Shown piece by piece: positions 27,399 to 35,906 of a stretch of 64,000 bases of DNA (within the stretch, counting starts at the first letter, position 1; the number at the start of each line of letters is the position of its first letter). This DNA comes from Asticcacaulis sp. (GTDB lineage: Bacteria > Pseudomonadota > Alphaproteobacteria > Caulobacterales > Caulobacteraceae): assembly GCA_024707255.1 (NCBI GenBank), contig JANQAC010000001.1, positions 2,170,001-2,234,000 of the forward strand, written 5' to 3'. The notes beneath the pieces were generated by a model that saw nothing but the letters and a program-made list of their open reading frames with translations, did no database searches and was not told the DNA's origin. Made by a program: the position numbers and the translations under genes.

Positions 27399-27976
27399 TT
27401 CGCAGAATCCCGTTGATCGAAGACATAGTTGAGGATGGCGGCGCAGATCCTAATCTGTTCCAGCGCCCGATATGGTTCGAATAGAGTGAACGACCCATGC
27501 GCCAGAATATTTCTGGCATCGGGCAGTGTTTTCGCCAGGGTTTCTGAATATCGATTTTCGGCCGTCATTTTGAACCCTGGGATGCCAATAAATGCCGCAT
27601 CACTCAACCAGCCCCGGTCAATAGCAAGTCGCATCAACTTGCCCAGCATGTACCGATCAAATTCGTGGCTTTCGAGCCTGGCCTTTTCACGCAAGCCATA
27701 CTCAAGGGCCTGGAGTGCCTGAACATTGGAAACGACACCAAAGCGGTAAATGCAATAGGAGTACAAATAAAGATTTTTCGCTACTTCGAAGGTGACGCGC
27801 ACTTCTTGCGGCACATGGTCGTAAAGAATGACGCCTTCAACGGAGGCATGATGATCGGTAAGGGACGGATCATTGTATTGGCCCGTCTCATCATCGAATT
27901 TCGTCAGGGTCATAATAGATCGCGGGTCTGGATCTGCGAGGCAGTCAACGGATCTGAGGCGATCAAGATCGTTCAT
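27395..27976 (-). CDS. HEPN-like protein, possible RNase or toxin
   Basis: A 193-aa protein with ARNILAHGSFTLFEPYRALE near residues 154-173. The pattern R-N-x3-H (RNILAH) in a helix is the RNase motif of HEPN domains, and the preceding helices (ALQALEYGLREKARLESHEF) fit that bundle. HEPN proteins act as toxins or RNA-cleaving defence effectors. It is first in a two-gene minus-strand unit beside the integrase. The call rests on one short motif, so it is moderate. Confidence 0.55.
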   Translation of the reverse strand: MNDLDRLRSVDCLADPDPRSIMTLTKFDDETGQYNDPSLTDHHASVEGVILYDHVPQEVRVTFEVAKNLYLYSYCIYRFGVVSNVQALQALEYGLREKARLESHEFDRYMLGKLMRLAIDRGWLSDAAFIGIPGFKMTAENRYSETLAKTLPDARNILAHGSFTLFEPYRALEQIRICAAILNYVFDQRDSAK

Positions 27977-28171
27977 TGTTAATCCACGTCCTCTGCGAGA
28001 GTATTTCCAAAGTCCGACATCAAAAGTGGCTCATCACTATTTCGGTAGTGGTCACGAATGCGGTCTTTGATTGCGTCAGTATACAATGGATTGTCCTCAG
28101 ATTGATGTGTAGGTAACGCGACCCGGTATGTTGTAGCACTCTATAATTTGAGTTGAGAGCAGCGAGCTAAT

Positions 28172-29308
28172 TTACATAACTTGGCTACTAACTTGACCAG
28201 CCCCGGCCTCGCCAAAATGTCCATCCCAGTCGTAGTCGACTGACGTCTGCGCCGGGAGGGATTTGGCGATGATGTGCAGGTGCTGTGGTCGCAGATGGGT
28301 ATATCGCTTAAGCATTTTCCAGTCCTTATGTCCGGTAACAAGCGCAACCTGCGGAATTTCAAAGCCCGCCTCAAATAGGCGGCTCGTGCCTTCATGGCGG
28401 AAATCATGAAAATGAAGGTCTTCAATACCCAACGCTTTACAGGCGCGTCGGAACGCTGTTCCCACCGACTTGCCGTTGTATGGAAAAATACGCGCATGGT
28501 TGCCGTCCGCTGACCGCCGTTGTTCTTCAATAAGCTTCCAGGCGTCATAACCGCTCACAGAGAGGAGAGGGATAGTTTGATGATTACCCCTTTTTTCCTT
28601 TGGGTCTTTACGATCCCTGATCGTGAGCGTTCTCATTCTTGGTGTCAGGTCCGCCCAGGTCACTCGGCAGATTTCCTCCTGTCGCATCGCTGTTGCGATA
28701 GCGAAGCAAATGATCCGGTCCATCGGAAAGCATGTGCTACCAACTGTCTGAAAATATTTGAGCAGAGAGACGATTTCACCATCGGTCGGTCGCCGATCTC
28801 TCTCCTTACCTTTGCCGACAAGGCCTAGCCTGCTTAATGCGATGCGAGCCATGTCCACGTGCTCCACGGTGGTGGGAATTCCATGGATCGCCGCAGCGTG
28901 AGACAGAATGGTTCTTATGTACCCGATATCAATGCTGAGCGTCGCAGGCCCGGCGTCTTCATCTGCGCGCGCCCTTCCAAATTGGATTATGCGCTCCCTG
29001 TCGAGACTTTCGAACGGGATGCTACCCAAGGCCTTTTTCAATTGCACCATGCTGAAAGCCTTCGAGCGCCCAATTTCTTTGCCCACAGACTTCATATCTG
29101 CCAGGTGAAGGTCTATAAGGCCGCCGAATGTTTTGATGCCCGCAACATTCTTTTGCGTGGGCGTCTTCCCATTGTCGATCTCACATTCCACCCGCCTTGC
29201 CCATGCTTCGGCATCATGACGCAAAAGGAAGGTTTCGCTGAGCACATGTCCGCGTCGTCGGACCTGCGCCCGCCACCGTCCAGATTTTCGTCTCGTAAAA
29301 GTGGCCAT
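28172..29308 (-). CDS. Tyrosine integrase of the dusA-inserted element
   Basis: A 378-aa site-specific recombinase. The N-terminal arm-binding part starts MATFTRRKSGRWRAQVRRRG. The catalytic domain has FAIATAMRQEEICRVTW (first Arg), LHFHDFRHEGTSRLFEAG (HxxR), VTGHKDWKMLKRYTHLRP (His and the nucleophile Tyr of RYTHL). I prefer the ATG at 29308 to one 7 codons earlier. It lies 122 bp from dusA and reads away from it, the usual place for an integrase beside its own attachment site. It should insert and excise the ICE. Confidence 0.93.
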   Translation of the reverse strand: MATFTRRKSGRWRAQVRRRGHVLSETFLLRHDAEAWARRVECEIDNGKTPTQKNVAGIKTFGGLIDLHLADMKSVGKEIGRSKAFSMVQLKKALGSIPFESLDRERIIQFGRARADEDAGPATLSIDIGYIRTILSHAAAIHGIPTTVEHVDMARIALSRLGLVGKGKERDRRPTDGEIVSLLKYFQTVGSTCFPMDRIICFAIATAMRQEEICRVTWADLTPRMRTLTIRDRKDPKEKRGNHQTIPLLSVSGYDAWKLIEEQRRSADGNHARIFPYNGKSVGTAFRRACKALGIEDLHFHDFRHEGTSRLFEAGFEIPQVALVTGHKDWKMLKRYTHLRPQHLHIIAKSLPAQTSVDYDWDGHFGEAGAGQVSSQVM

Positions 29309-29321
29309 GTGCCGCGCCGAT

Positions 29322-29394
29322 GGGTGCAAAACGGGTGCAGTGAGAGAGGGTAGGTGGTAGTATTGGGCCGTTTTTTAGAGCGAATACGGGTGCA
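29322..29394. repeat. Three GGGTGCA repeats between integrase and dusA
   Basis: GGGTGCA occurs at 29322-29328, 29333-29339 and 29388-29394, the last two preceded by C. All three face the same way in the short space upstream of the integrase gene and beside the expected attachment site. Such repeats could be arm-type sites for integrase or excisionase binding, or an operator for the integrase promoter. Confidence 0.5.
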
Positions 29395-29520
29395 ATCGTT
29401 CTCCTTTTAGTCTCTGATTGTATTGAAAAAATGATTAAAAATCAAGCCTCTATATTCAGCGTTGCGCCCATGATGGACTGGACGGACCGGCATTGCCGCG
29501 CCTTCCATCGCACCCTGACG
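29395..29520. other. Predicted attachment-site region at the dusA 5' end
   Basis: The 5' end of dusA is a known hotspot for tyrosine-recombinase elements in Proteobacteria. The integrase lies next to it, so the element-chromosome junction should fall here, around the dusA start and the conserved MMDWTDRHC codons. The exact core cannot be defined because the other junction lies outside the window. Confidence 0.5.
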
Positions 29521-30463
29521 CGTCAGGCATTGCTCTATACGGAAATGGTCACCACCAAGGCGGTGATCCATGGGGACCGCGAGCGCTTGCTGGGCTACAG
29601 CGAAGTTGAGCATCCCGTGGCTTTACAGCTTGGTGGTTCCGAGCCGGGTGAACTGGCGAGTTGCGCGAAAATTGCCCAGGACTGGGGCTATGATGAGGTC
29701 AATCTCAATTGCGGCTGCCCGTCTGACCGGGTGCAGTCCGGGGCTTTCGGCGCCTGTTTGATGCGCGAACCGCAACTGGTGGCCGATTGCATGCAGGCCA
29801 TGATCGAGGCGACCAAGCTGCCCGCGACCGTCAAATGCCGCATTGGCGTCGATGATCAGGCACCGCGCGACAGCCTGTTCGCGCTGGTGGAGGCTTGCGA
29901 AAAAGGCCGGTGTGACGTCCTTCGCCGTCCATGCCCGCAAGGCCTGGCTGAAGGGCCTGTCGCCCAAGGAGAACCGCGATGTCCCGCCGCTCGATTATGA
30001 GCTGGTCTATGAACTGAAGCGCGCCAAGCCGCACCTGACCATCGCCATCAATGGCGGTATCGGTAACCTGGAAGAAGCGCAGGCGCATCTGGCCCAAGGC
30101 GTTGACGGTGTCATGCTCGGCCGCGCGGCCTATCATGAGCCGGCCTTACTGGGGCAGGTGGATCGTCTGTTCTTCGGCGCCGAAGCCGATATTGGCCCCT
30201 TCGAGGCCCTGGAAGCTTACCGTCCTTACATGGCCGGGCAACTGGCGATCGGCGTGCCGCTGTCGCACATGACGCGCCATATGCTGGGCGTCATGCACGG
30301 CCTGCCGGGGGCAAGGGCTTTCCGCCGCATCATGACGGTCGATTCCATCTATCCGGGCGCCGGCCTGGAGGTTGTCGACCGGGCGATACTGGCGGTACGC
30401 GAAGCGCTGGCGGCGGTCGAAGCGCGCCGCGAAAGCTACGAACAGCTTAAGGATGCAGGATAA
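29431..30463 (+). CDS. dusA: DusA, tRNA dihydrouridine synthase A, frame broken by one base
   Basis: DusA is a flavoenzyme that reduces uridines in the tRNA D-loop. FSVAPMMDWTDRHCRAFHR, LNCGCPSDRVQSGAFGACLM and, in the second frame, INGGIGNLEEAQAHLAQGVD and DGVMLGRAAYHEP are classic. The frame breaks at the five-A run 29900-29904. With four A it reads ACEKAGVTSFAVHARKAWLKG and gives 343 aa, a normal length. This may be sequence error or a true lesion; if real, the chromosomal dusA would be inactive. It abuts the ICE on the left and overlaps the protease gene end by 17 bp on the right. Confidence 0.93.
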
Positions 30464-30965
30464 GGCTTGACGGCGTCGCCTCGAAGCGTGACAGCCGGCC
30501 GAGATAGCTCATGCCGAGCAATGATGTTGTCAGTCCGTCCTTGACAACCATGGCGTCGACATTGCGCACCGTGCTCTGGCCGATCCCGACCACGCTGAGA
30601 TTGACCGTCGCGGCATAGGTCTTGCCATTGGCGGTGGTGACTTCACGATCATAGGTCAGGCTTTTGGCGTCAAAACCGAGACGTTGGGCGTCGGCCGGAG
30701 TGAGCGCAACGACCGTGGCGCCGGTATCGACCAGGAAGCGCACGGCGCGGGTATTGACGGTCGCATTGGCCCAGAAATGGCCGTCCTTTGCCTTTGGAAT
30801 GGCAGTAACGTGTGTATCTGTGGTTGTGCCTGCATCGATGGGGCTGGCAGATTCGGTCGTGGCGAGATCGGCCTGGGGCGTGTGCAGGCCGAGCGACAGA
30901 ACGCCCGTGCCGGCCAGGACGGCGCAGAAGACGGCGCTGCCCAAAACGATCGCTGACTTGAACAT
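30447..30965 (-). CDS. Periplasmic retroviral-type aspartic protease (clan AA, TIGR02281 type)
   Basis: A 172-aa protein with an N-terminal membrane anchor (FKSAIVLGSAVFCAVLAGTG), then HFWANATVNTRAVRFLVDTG. The LVDTGATVVALT motif is the single-lobe aspartic protease active site, and VVKDGLTTSLLGMSYLGRL is the conserved C-terminal flap. These proteins probably act as dimers in the periplasm. The gene converges with dusA and overlaps its 3' end. Confidence 0.85.
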   Translation of the reverse strand: MFKSAIVLGSAVFCAVLAGTGVLSLGLHTPQADLATTESASPIDAGTTTDTHVTAIPKAKDGHFWANATVNTRAVRFLVDTGATVVALTPADAQRLGFDAKSLTYDREVTTANGKTYAATVNLSVVGIGQSTVRNVDAMVVKDGLTTSLLGMSYLGRLSRFEATPSSLILHP

Positions 30966-31310
30966 GAACTGACACTCCGCGCCATTCCGGCCAGAACCAG
31001 CCGGAGAGTCGTTTTGACCCTGTACGCATCCTATTCGAAGAGGGTTGCTTTATGATGAATCAAATGAAAAGACCGCATTCGTGAAAATTAATAAATCAAA
31101 GGCGCGTCATCAAAAATTAAAACCATTAAAAACATATAGATACATGTAAATTATAAAATAATTTATTCCGTGTTCGGATTAGTTCTTGCAATGGGGGAAT
31201 TTTCTGGCATAGTTAACTCACGACGCGACGACGACTGAGAGGGTGGAAACCCCTGCGAGCTGCGCCGCGTCTTCTGGTCCATTCATGCATTTGGAAAAGG
31301 AGACGCAACC
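30966..31310. promoter_or_regulatory. AT-rich intergenic region
   Basis: This 345-bp gap lies upstream of both the minus-strand protease gene and the plus-strand 44-aa gene and must carry both promoters. Positions 31050-31165 are unusually AT-rich with no open frame of note. AAAAGGAGA just before 31311 is a strong ribosome site for the small gene. No operator was identified. Confidence 0.4.
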
Positions 31311-31445
31311 ATGCAAGACCAAGACAAGAAGCAACACGCCATGACTTCCTTCGCCCTGTTCGGCGGGCTTTTCGGGAGTCCGCGCAGCAAGGAATCCCGC
31401 GCGGTCAGTCGTCCGCAGGACTTCAAGCCGATCAATCGTAAGTAG
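31311..31445 (+). CDS. 44-aa small protein with a strong ribosome site
   Basis: ATG at 31311 follows AAAAGGAGACGC, an ideal Shine-Dalgarno and spacing, and the frame encodes MQDQDKKQHAMTSFALFGGL, then a basic tail ending QDFKPINRK. Two hairpins follow the stop (31445-31470 and 31483-31514), the second a strong terminator. The isolated transcript unit with its own leader and terminator makes a real short gene likely. Function unknown; it could also be a regulatory RNA with a small peptide. Confidence 0.6.
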   Translation: MQDQDKKQHAMTSFALFGGLFGSPRSKESRAVSRPQDFKPINRK

Positions 31446-31470
31446 GTGAAAGGCGATATGCCTTTTACCT
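31445..31470 (+). other. Hairpin just after the 44-aa gene
   Basis: GGTGAAAGGC (31445-31454) pairs with GCCTTTTACC (31460-31469) through one mismatch around a five-base loop, starting at the last base of the stop codon. It may stabilise the mRNA 3' end or be part of the termination region. Confidence 0.4.
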
Positions 31471-31482
31471 GACCTGAAATGC

Positions 31483-31519
31483 AAACCCCCTCGTGAGCGA
31501 TCACGAGGGGGTTTGTCTT
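31483..31519 (+). terminator. Strong rho-independent terminator
   Basis: AAACCCCCTCGTGA (31483-31496) and TCACGAGGGGGTTT (31501-31514) form a perfect 14-bp stem with a GCGA loop and a T-rich tail. It ends the 44-aa gene transcript. The near-symmetry means it could also stop the convergent gene ending at 31554. Confidence 0.8.
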
Positions 31520-31553
31520 AAGTCGGAAAGCCTTCAGGCCATTTGCTAAGGTT

Positions 31554-31929
31554 TTAGTTGGCGGCTAGCTTGACGCCGGCCTTGGCTTCGGCGGCGGCCA
31601 TGTTCGGACTGGACTTGTTGACCTTCGTGGTGGCGCCCGAACCGTCGGCGCCAAACTTGGCCGACAGTTCGACCCAGTAGAGGCCATCGGCGGCCAGGAA
31701 ATTATACTTGTAATCGACCTGGTAGCTGCCGGCGCGGAATTCGCAGGATCTCGATGTTGACCATCTGTTTGCCGGTAACGGCGACAACCTTGGATACGGC
31801 GGTTTTGGCGACGCCGGCGGCGAGCATACCGGCGGTGGCTTCCTGGTCATCCGAGCAGGGGGAGGCGTGGGCGGCGGCGGCCGAAAGGGTCAGGATGGCA
31901 GCGGCAGCGAAAAGGGTCTTCTTTATCAT
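31554..31929 (-). CDS. Secreted small protein, paralogue of the gene at 32178, frameshifted
   Basis: From the ATG at 31929 the product starts MIKKTLFAAAAILTLSAAAA with a signal peptide ending at HAS-P. It continues CSDDQEATAGMLAAGVAKTA and KQMVNIE before the frame breaks near 31749. In the next frame CEFRAGSYQVDYKYNFLAAD and GLYWVELSAKFG continue to the stop, ending AKAGVKLAAN. Removing one base (GAG ATCC to GAG TCC) gives about 124 aa matching the paralogue at 32178. Function unknown; the two Cys may pair in the periplasm. Confidence 0.7.
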
Positions 31930-32103
31930 TTTGTTTCTCTCCTTGAGGTTCTTCAGGGTAAGACCAATGTTATACGAGAGAGGAAAACATTCAGTTAAAT
32001 CAGACGGAAAGGCTTTCTTAAGGAAGTTTAACGGCAATGGCCGCGACGCCTTGAAGTCAAACAGGCGAAGGGTTAATGGCCGGGCGCCGACTGAAGAGGC
32101 ACA

Positions 32104-32137
32104 AAAAAAGATGCGGAATCAAATCCGCATCTTTTTC
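32104..32137 (-). terminator. Terminator of the secreted-protein gene at 32178
   Basis: GATGCGGA (32110-32117) pairs with TCCGCATC (32124-32131), extended by an A-run and T-run. On the minus strand the stem is followed by seven T. It lies 41 bp past the stop at 32178. Confidence 0.75.
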
Positions 32138-32177
32138 ATTTTCCGCAAATATGAAGGCTTGAGCCTTCCTGTCAGCC

Positions 32178-32561
32178 TTAGTTGGCGGCGAGCTTGACGC
32201 CGGCCTTGGTCGAAGCAGCGGCCAGGTTCGGGCTCAGGCCGCTGAACTTCATGTCGGCGACCTGGCCGCCGGAAACCTTGGCGGTGCCGGTGACCCAGTA
32301 CAGACCGTCCGAACCGATGACGTTGAACTTGAATTCCGAAACCAGGGCGCCGCCGGCGGCGTCGCAGGTTTCGAGGTTGATCATCTTCTTGGTCTGGGTC
32401 GGCACGACCGGGGCGATCTTGGCGCTGGCGGCGGTGGCGATGGCCTTGCCGACCATGGTTTCCTGGCCTTCATCGCAGTCCGCGAAGGCTTGGGTGGTGA
32501 CGAGGGCGAAGGAGAGAGCGAGGGCGCCGGCCAGGAGGGCCTTGGAGGTCGAGGTTTGCAT
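32178..32561 (-). CDS. Secreted small protein, intact paralogue
   Basis: A 127-aa protein from the ATG at 32561. The signal peptide STSKALLAGALALSFALVTT ends at AFA-D. The mature part has CDEGQETMVGKAIATAASAK, MINLETCDAAGGALVSEFKF, GSDGLYWVTGTAKVSGG and ends STKAGVKLAAN. Two Cys about 50 residues apart match the paralogue at 31554 and could form a disulfide. Tandem position and shared ending (AGVKLAAN) show duplication. Function not recognised. Confidence 0.75.
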   Translation of the reverse strand: MQTSTSKALLAGALALSFALVTTQAFADCDEGQETMVGKAIATAASAKIAPVVPTQTKKMINLETCDAAGGALVSEFKFNVIGSDGLYWVTGTAKVSGGQVADMKFSGLSPNLAAASTKAGVKLAAN

Positions 32562-32704
32562 TTTGCAACTTTCACGCAGGTTTTTACAACAGGGTTCTGA
32601 GGGGCCAGGAGGAGGTTCTGTCAGGCCCGTACAAACTGTATACGACCGAAGGTTTAATATCGCGTGAATCATCCCGCAGTGCAATATGGTTAAAATTCCA
32701 TTAA

Positions 32705-32741
32705 AAAACGGAGACACTTTTCGGTGTCTCCGTTTTATTTT
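32705..32741 (-). terminator. Terminator downstream of the chemoreceptor gene
   Basis: AAAACGGAGACAC (32705-32717) and GTGTCTCCGTTTT (32724-32736) form a 13-bp stem with A- and T-rich flanks. It lies 45 bp past the chemoreceptor stop at 32786 on the minus strand. Confidence 0.8.
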
Positions 32742-32785
32742 TTCGGCTTCATGCCTGCGGGCCATGCAGGCTCTTCGGCGGTGTT

Positions 32786-34510
32786 TTAGGCGGCGGTCAG
32801 TTCCGCAAGGAAGCGGCGGATATTTTCGCTCATCGCTTCGGTGCGCTGGGTCAACTGGTTGGCGGCGCCCAGCATTTCCGTCGACGCCTTTTCGGTATCG
32901 GCGGCGGAGGCGGACAGTTGCGAGACCGAGGACGAGGCCATCGAGGTGCCGTCCGAGGCTTCGTTGACGTTGCGGGCGATTTCGTTGGTGGCGTCGCCCT
33001 GCTGGTGGACCGAGTCGGCGATGGACGAGGCGATTTCGTTCATGTGCTTGATCGTCTCGCCGATGCCCTTGATGGCGTTGACGCCGTTCTGCGCTGCGGC
33101 CTGGATATCCTTGATGCGCTCGCGGATCTCGTCGGTAGCCTTGGCGGTTTGCTGGGCCAGCGACTTCACTTCCGAGGCGACGACCGCGAAACCCTTGCCG
33201 GCTTCACCCGCACGGGCGGATTCGATGGTGGCGTTCAGGGCCAGCAGGTTGGTCTGCTGGGCGATGGCGTTGATGAGGTCGACCACTTCGCCGATCTGAT
33301 CGGCGGCGCGGCTGAGTTCGGCCATGGAATCGTTGGTGCGGTCGGCTTCTGAAACGGCTTCGGCGGCGATTTCAACCGAACGAACCGCCTGGTCGCCGAT
33401 GACGCCGATCGAGGCCGACAGTTCGGTGGTGGCCGAGGCGACGTTCTGGACGTTGTCGGCAGAATTGCGGATGGAGCCGACGGCGTCCTGCGAGCGGCGC
33501 TCGTTTTCCGGGCGATGGTCAGCAGGGTGCGACCGTTGGCGTCGAGATCGGAGGCGGCATTGCTGAGCGCGTCGAGCATGTCCTCGGGCTTCGTGGCGGA
33601 AGCGTTCGGCCAGTTCGGCCATCTGGCGGGCGCGTTCCTCGCGGGTCTTGGAGGTGGCGGCCTCGATCGCCATCAGGCGTTCCTTTTCCTCGGCGTTCGA
33701 CTTGAAGACGTTGAGGCTGTCGACGACCGACTTCAGTTCATCGCGGCGGGCGAGGGCGGAGATATCGACATTCAGGTTGCCGTTGGCCAGTTCTTCTGTG
33801 GTCTTGGCAATGCGGTTGATGCCGGTGACGGTAACGCGCGAGAAGACGAAGGCGATGGCGCCGGAGACGCAGGCCATGATGACGGCGAAGATGGTCAGGA
33901 AGCTGATGCCGGCGGTCTGGGCGGCCTTGGCGTCCGTGGCAGCCTTGGTAGCGGCGGCCACATTTGCCTTGATCAACTGATCGCTGATATCCGACATCTT
34001 GGCGTAGCCGTCATCGAACTGAGCCATCATCGGACCGACCGAGGCGAAGTCGACATCCATAACTGAGCCGGCGAATTCGACGGCTTCCTTGTAGGTCTTC
34101 ACTTCCTTGGCGAGGTCGGCCAACAGCTTCTTCTGCGCCGGATCGGTGGCCTTGCCGCCATCAGCCTTGACGCGGGTTTCGATCTTGCCGAGATCCTCGG
34201 TGACCTTGGTGACGGTGGCCGAGGCATTGGCCGACGGGTCGGTGGCCTTCTTGGTCAGGGCGTTATAGAGCTGGCCATTGGCTTCCTTGATCGAGGACTT
34301 GATGTCGCCCAGTTCGACAACCTGCGGCAGGGCGCGGTTATTGATGTCGTCGATGGTCTTGCCCTGGCCGTTCATGACATAGATGGCGCCGAAGGCCAGC
34401 ACGGCCATCAGTGCGGTGGCGACCGCGGCAGGCGCCATGAATTTTACGGTAAACGACAGGTTCGAGAGCTTGAATCCGCCGGTCGGATTAGCGGTACTGG
34501 GTTTCGTCAT
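32786..34510 (-). CDS. Methyl-accepting chemotaxis protein, short out-of-frame stretch
   Basis: A 574-aa frame with membrane helices near residues 27-50 and 200-222, a periplasmic helical sensor between them, a HAMP domain ([20 protein letters not shown]) and a C-terminal signalling domain with the conserved hairpin [20 protein letters not shown]. It reports ligand state to CheA. Residues about 308-334 are out of frame: one extra base at 33586-33588 and one missing at 33508-33509 cancel each other. Corrected, this part reads [20 protein letters not shown]. This looks like sequence error. Confidence 0.9.
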   Translation of the reverse strand: MTKPSTANPTGGFKLSNLSFTVKFMAPAAVATALMAVLAFGAIYVMNGQGKTIDDINNRALPQVVELGDIKSSIKEANGQLYNALTKKATDPSANASATVTKVTEDLGKIETRVKADGGKATDPAQKKLLADLAKEVKTYKEAVEFAGSVMDVDFASVGPMMAQFDDGYAKMSDISDQLIKANVAAATKAATDAKAAQTAGISFLTIFAVIMACVSGAIAFVFSRVTVTGINRIAKTTEELANGNLNVDISALARRDELKSVVDSLNVFKSNAEEKERLMAIEAATSKTREERARQMAELAERFRHEARGHARRAQQCRLRSRRQRSHPADHRPENERRSQDAVGSIRNSADNVQNVASATTELSASIGVIGDQAVRSVEIAAEAVSEADRTNDSMAELSRAADQIGEVVDLINAIAQQTNLLALNATIESARAGEAGKGFAVVASEVKSLAQQTAKATDEIRERIKDIQAAAQNGVNAIKGIGETIKHMNEIASSIADSVHQQGDATNEIARNVNEASDGTSMASSSVSQLSASAADTEKASTEMLGAANQLTQRTEAMSENIRRFLAELTAA

Positions 34511-34699
34511 TTTTGGCCCCTGACAAACTTTGAATAGGATTAAGGCGTTGAATTTCTTTCAGACTGTCTCATCCATTCATCGCATACAGGCGCGCAAACG
34601 CCGGCGGCGACTCATGGTTAAGATGAGCCTTTGCGCCAACCTGTCAGATTAAGGTTGTTGAAATCCTAACGGCCTGTCCGGGAACACAGAAAAGACAAA

Positions 34700-34734
34700 A
34701 AAAGCGCGCCAACCGCTCTGGTTGGCGCGCTTTT
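34700..34734 (-). terminator. Terminator of the SleB-type hydrolase gene
   Basis: AAAAGCGCGCCAACC (34700-34714) and GGTTGGCGCGCTTTT (34720-34734) form a 15-bp perfect stem with a 5-base loop, with A- and T-runs on both sides. It follows the stop at 34755 on the minus strand. Confidence 0.85.
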
Positions 34735-34754
34735 CGGATAGGTTGGGGAATTTT

Positions 34755-35906
34755 TTACTGGCCAGTTTCCTTTGCGGGGGCCTTGGCAGGCCCGACCGGC
34801 GCGGGCGCCTTGGTGGTGGCGACCTCGGCGATGATCTCCTGGGCCGACTTGCCGTGGATTTGCGCCGAAACCTGGACAGGCTTTTGTGTGGCGTCGGCCT
34901 CGGATTTAGCCGTGGATTTCAGCGACTGGGCGTTCAACATGGCCACGGTCTGGCTGTCGAGCGCCTGTGTCTTGGCGTTGGCCTGCGGCGTTTCGGCGGC
35001 TGTTGCCGGCGCATCCGAAGGCCGGACGGCGTCGAGCGTGTTGGCGATGCGCGAACCACGGCCGCGGAACTGATAGAAGATATGCGAGCCGATTTGGGCC
35101 ACGCGCTCCATGGTGGCGCCCCAGCCGGGCTTGACGCCGGTGGTGTGGAAGCTGGTCGAGGTGCCGACCGAGGTCATGACATAACCATTGAGCGCGGCGT
35201 CAGCCACCGTCTTGGCGCGGCGCCGGGCCCAGCTTTCAACCGGCGCGCCCATGGCGCCATTGCAGACGAAGCTGAACTGGCAGGAGGTGCGCTGGTAGGC
35301 CCCCTGATAGACGACGCCGCAGATGGTTTTGGGGTAGGCGGGGTGGCGGACGCGGTTCAGGATGACCTGGGCAACGGCACGCATTCCGTCGACGCCTTCG
35401 CCGCGCGCTTCATAATAGACGGCCTGGGTCAGGCAGTCGGAATCGCTGCGATTGGCGTTCTTGAATTTCATGGCCGCTGCGGCACGGATGGCGGGTGCGC
35501 TTACCGTCTGGGCATCCAGGGGCGCGGCGGGGGCGATATTGCTGGCCAGGACGATTTTGGCGTCAGGGAGATCGCGCTGGTTGCGGGCATCGTCGGAGAT
35601 GCGCATGGCGGTCAGGTTCTGGGCGAGCAGGCTGTTATCGGTGCCCGTGCCGGCATATTGCGAAAAACGCATGGCGATATTGAGCGCGCTTTGATCAACC
35701 TTTCCGGCCGCATCGAGCGTCTGCATGTCGAGCTTGCCATCGCGTGCCACCATCATCAGGCGGGCAGCGTCCTTCGGCGCGCTGCCGTCGTGAGCCAGGT
35801 GGCTGCCCAGGCAGGCAGCGCCGACCGACGCGCCAACCAGGAGGCCCACTGCACTCGCTGCCATGAGGGCGCGCATACGATAGCGCGCAATCGAAATGGG
35901 TATCAA
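34755..35906 (-). CDS. SleB-type cell-wall hydrolase with membrane anchor
   Basis: A 383-aa protein with an N-terminal membrane segment (RALMAASAVGLLVGASVGAA) and a central Hydrolase_2 domain: DCLTQAVYYEARGEGVDGMR carries the catalytic Glu of SleB/CwlJ-type lytic enzymes, followed by AVAQVILNRVRHPAYPKTIC and SCQFSFVCNG. The last 120 residues are Ala/Pro/Lys-rich and probably disordered. It should cut peptidoglycan in the periplasm. It is monocistronic, with a strong terminator. Confidence 0.88.
   Translation of the reverse strand: MIPISIARYRMRALMAASAVGLLVGASVGAACLGSHLAHDGSAPKDAARLMMVARDGKLDMQTLDAAGKVDQSALNIAMRFSQYAGTGTDNSLLAQNLTAMRISDDARNQRDLPDAKIVLASNIAPAAPLDAQTVSAPAIRAAAAMKFKNANRSDSDCLTQAVYYEARGEGVDGMRAVAQVILNRVRHPAYPKTICGVVYQGAYQRTSCQFSFVCNGAMGAPVESWARRRAKTVADAALNGYVMTSVGTSTSFHTTGVKPGWGATMERVAQIGSHIFYQFRGRGSRIANTLDAVRPSDAPATAAETPQANAKTQALDSQTVAMLNAQSLKSTAKSEADATQKPVQVSAQIHGKSAQEIIAEVATTKAPAPVGPAKAPAKETGQ

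Noticed and set aside
29395..29520. tRNA gene as the integration site
   Set aside because: No tRNA cloverleaf or CCA end is visible at the junction; dusA is the adjacent gene and a known target.
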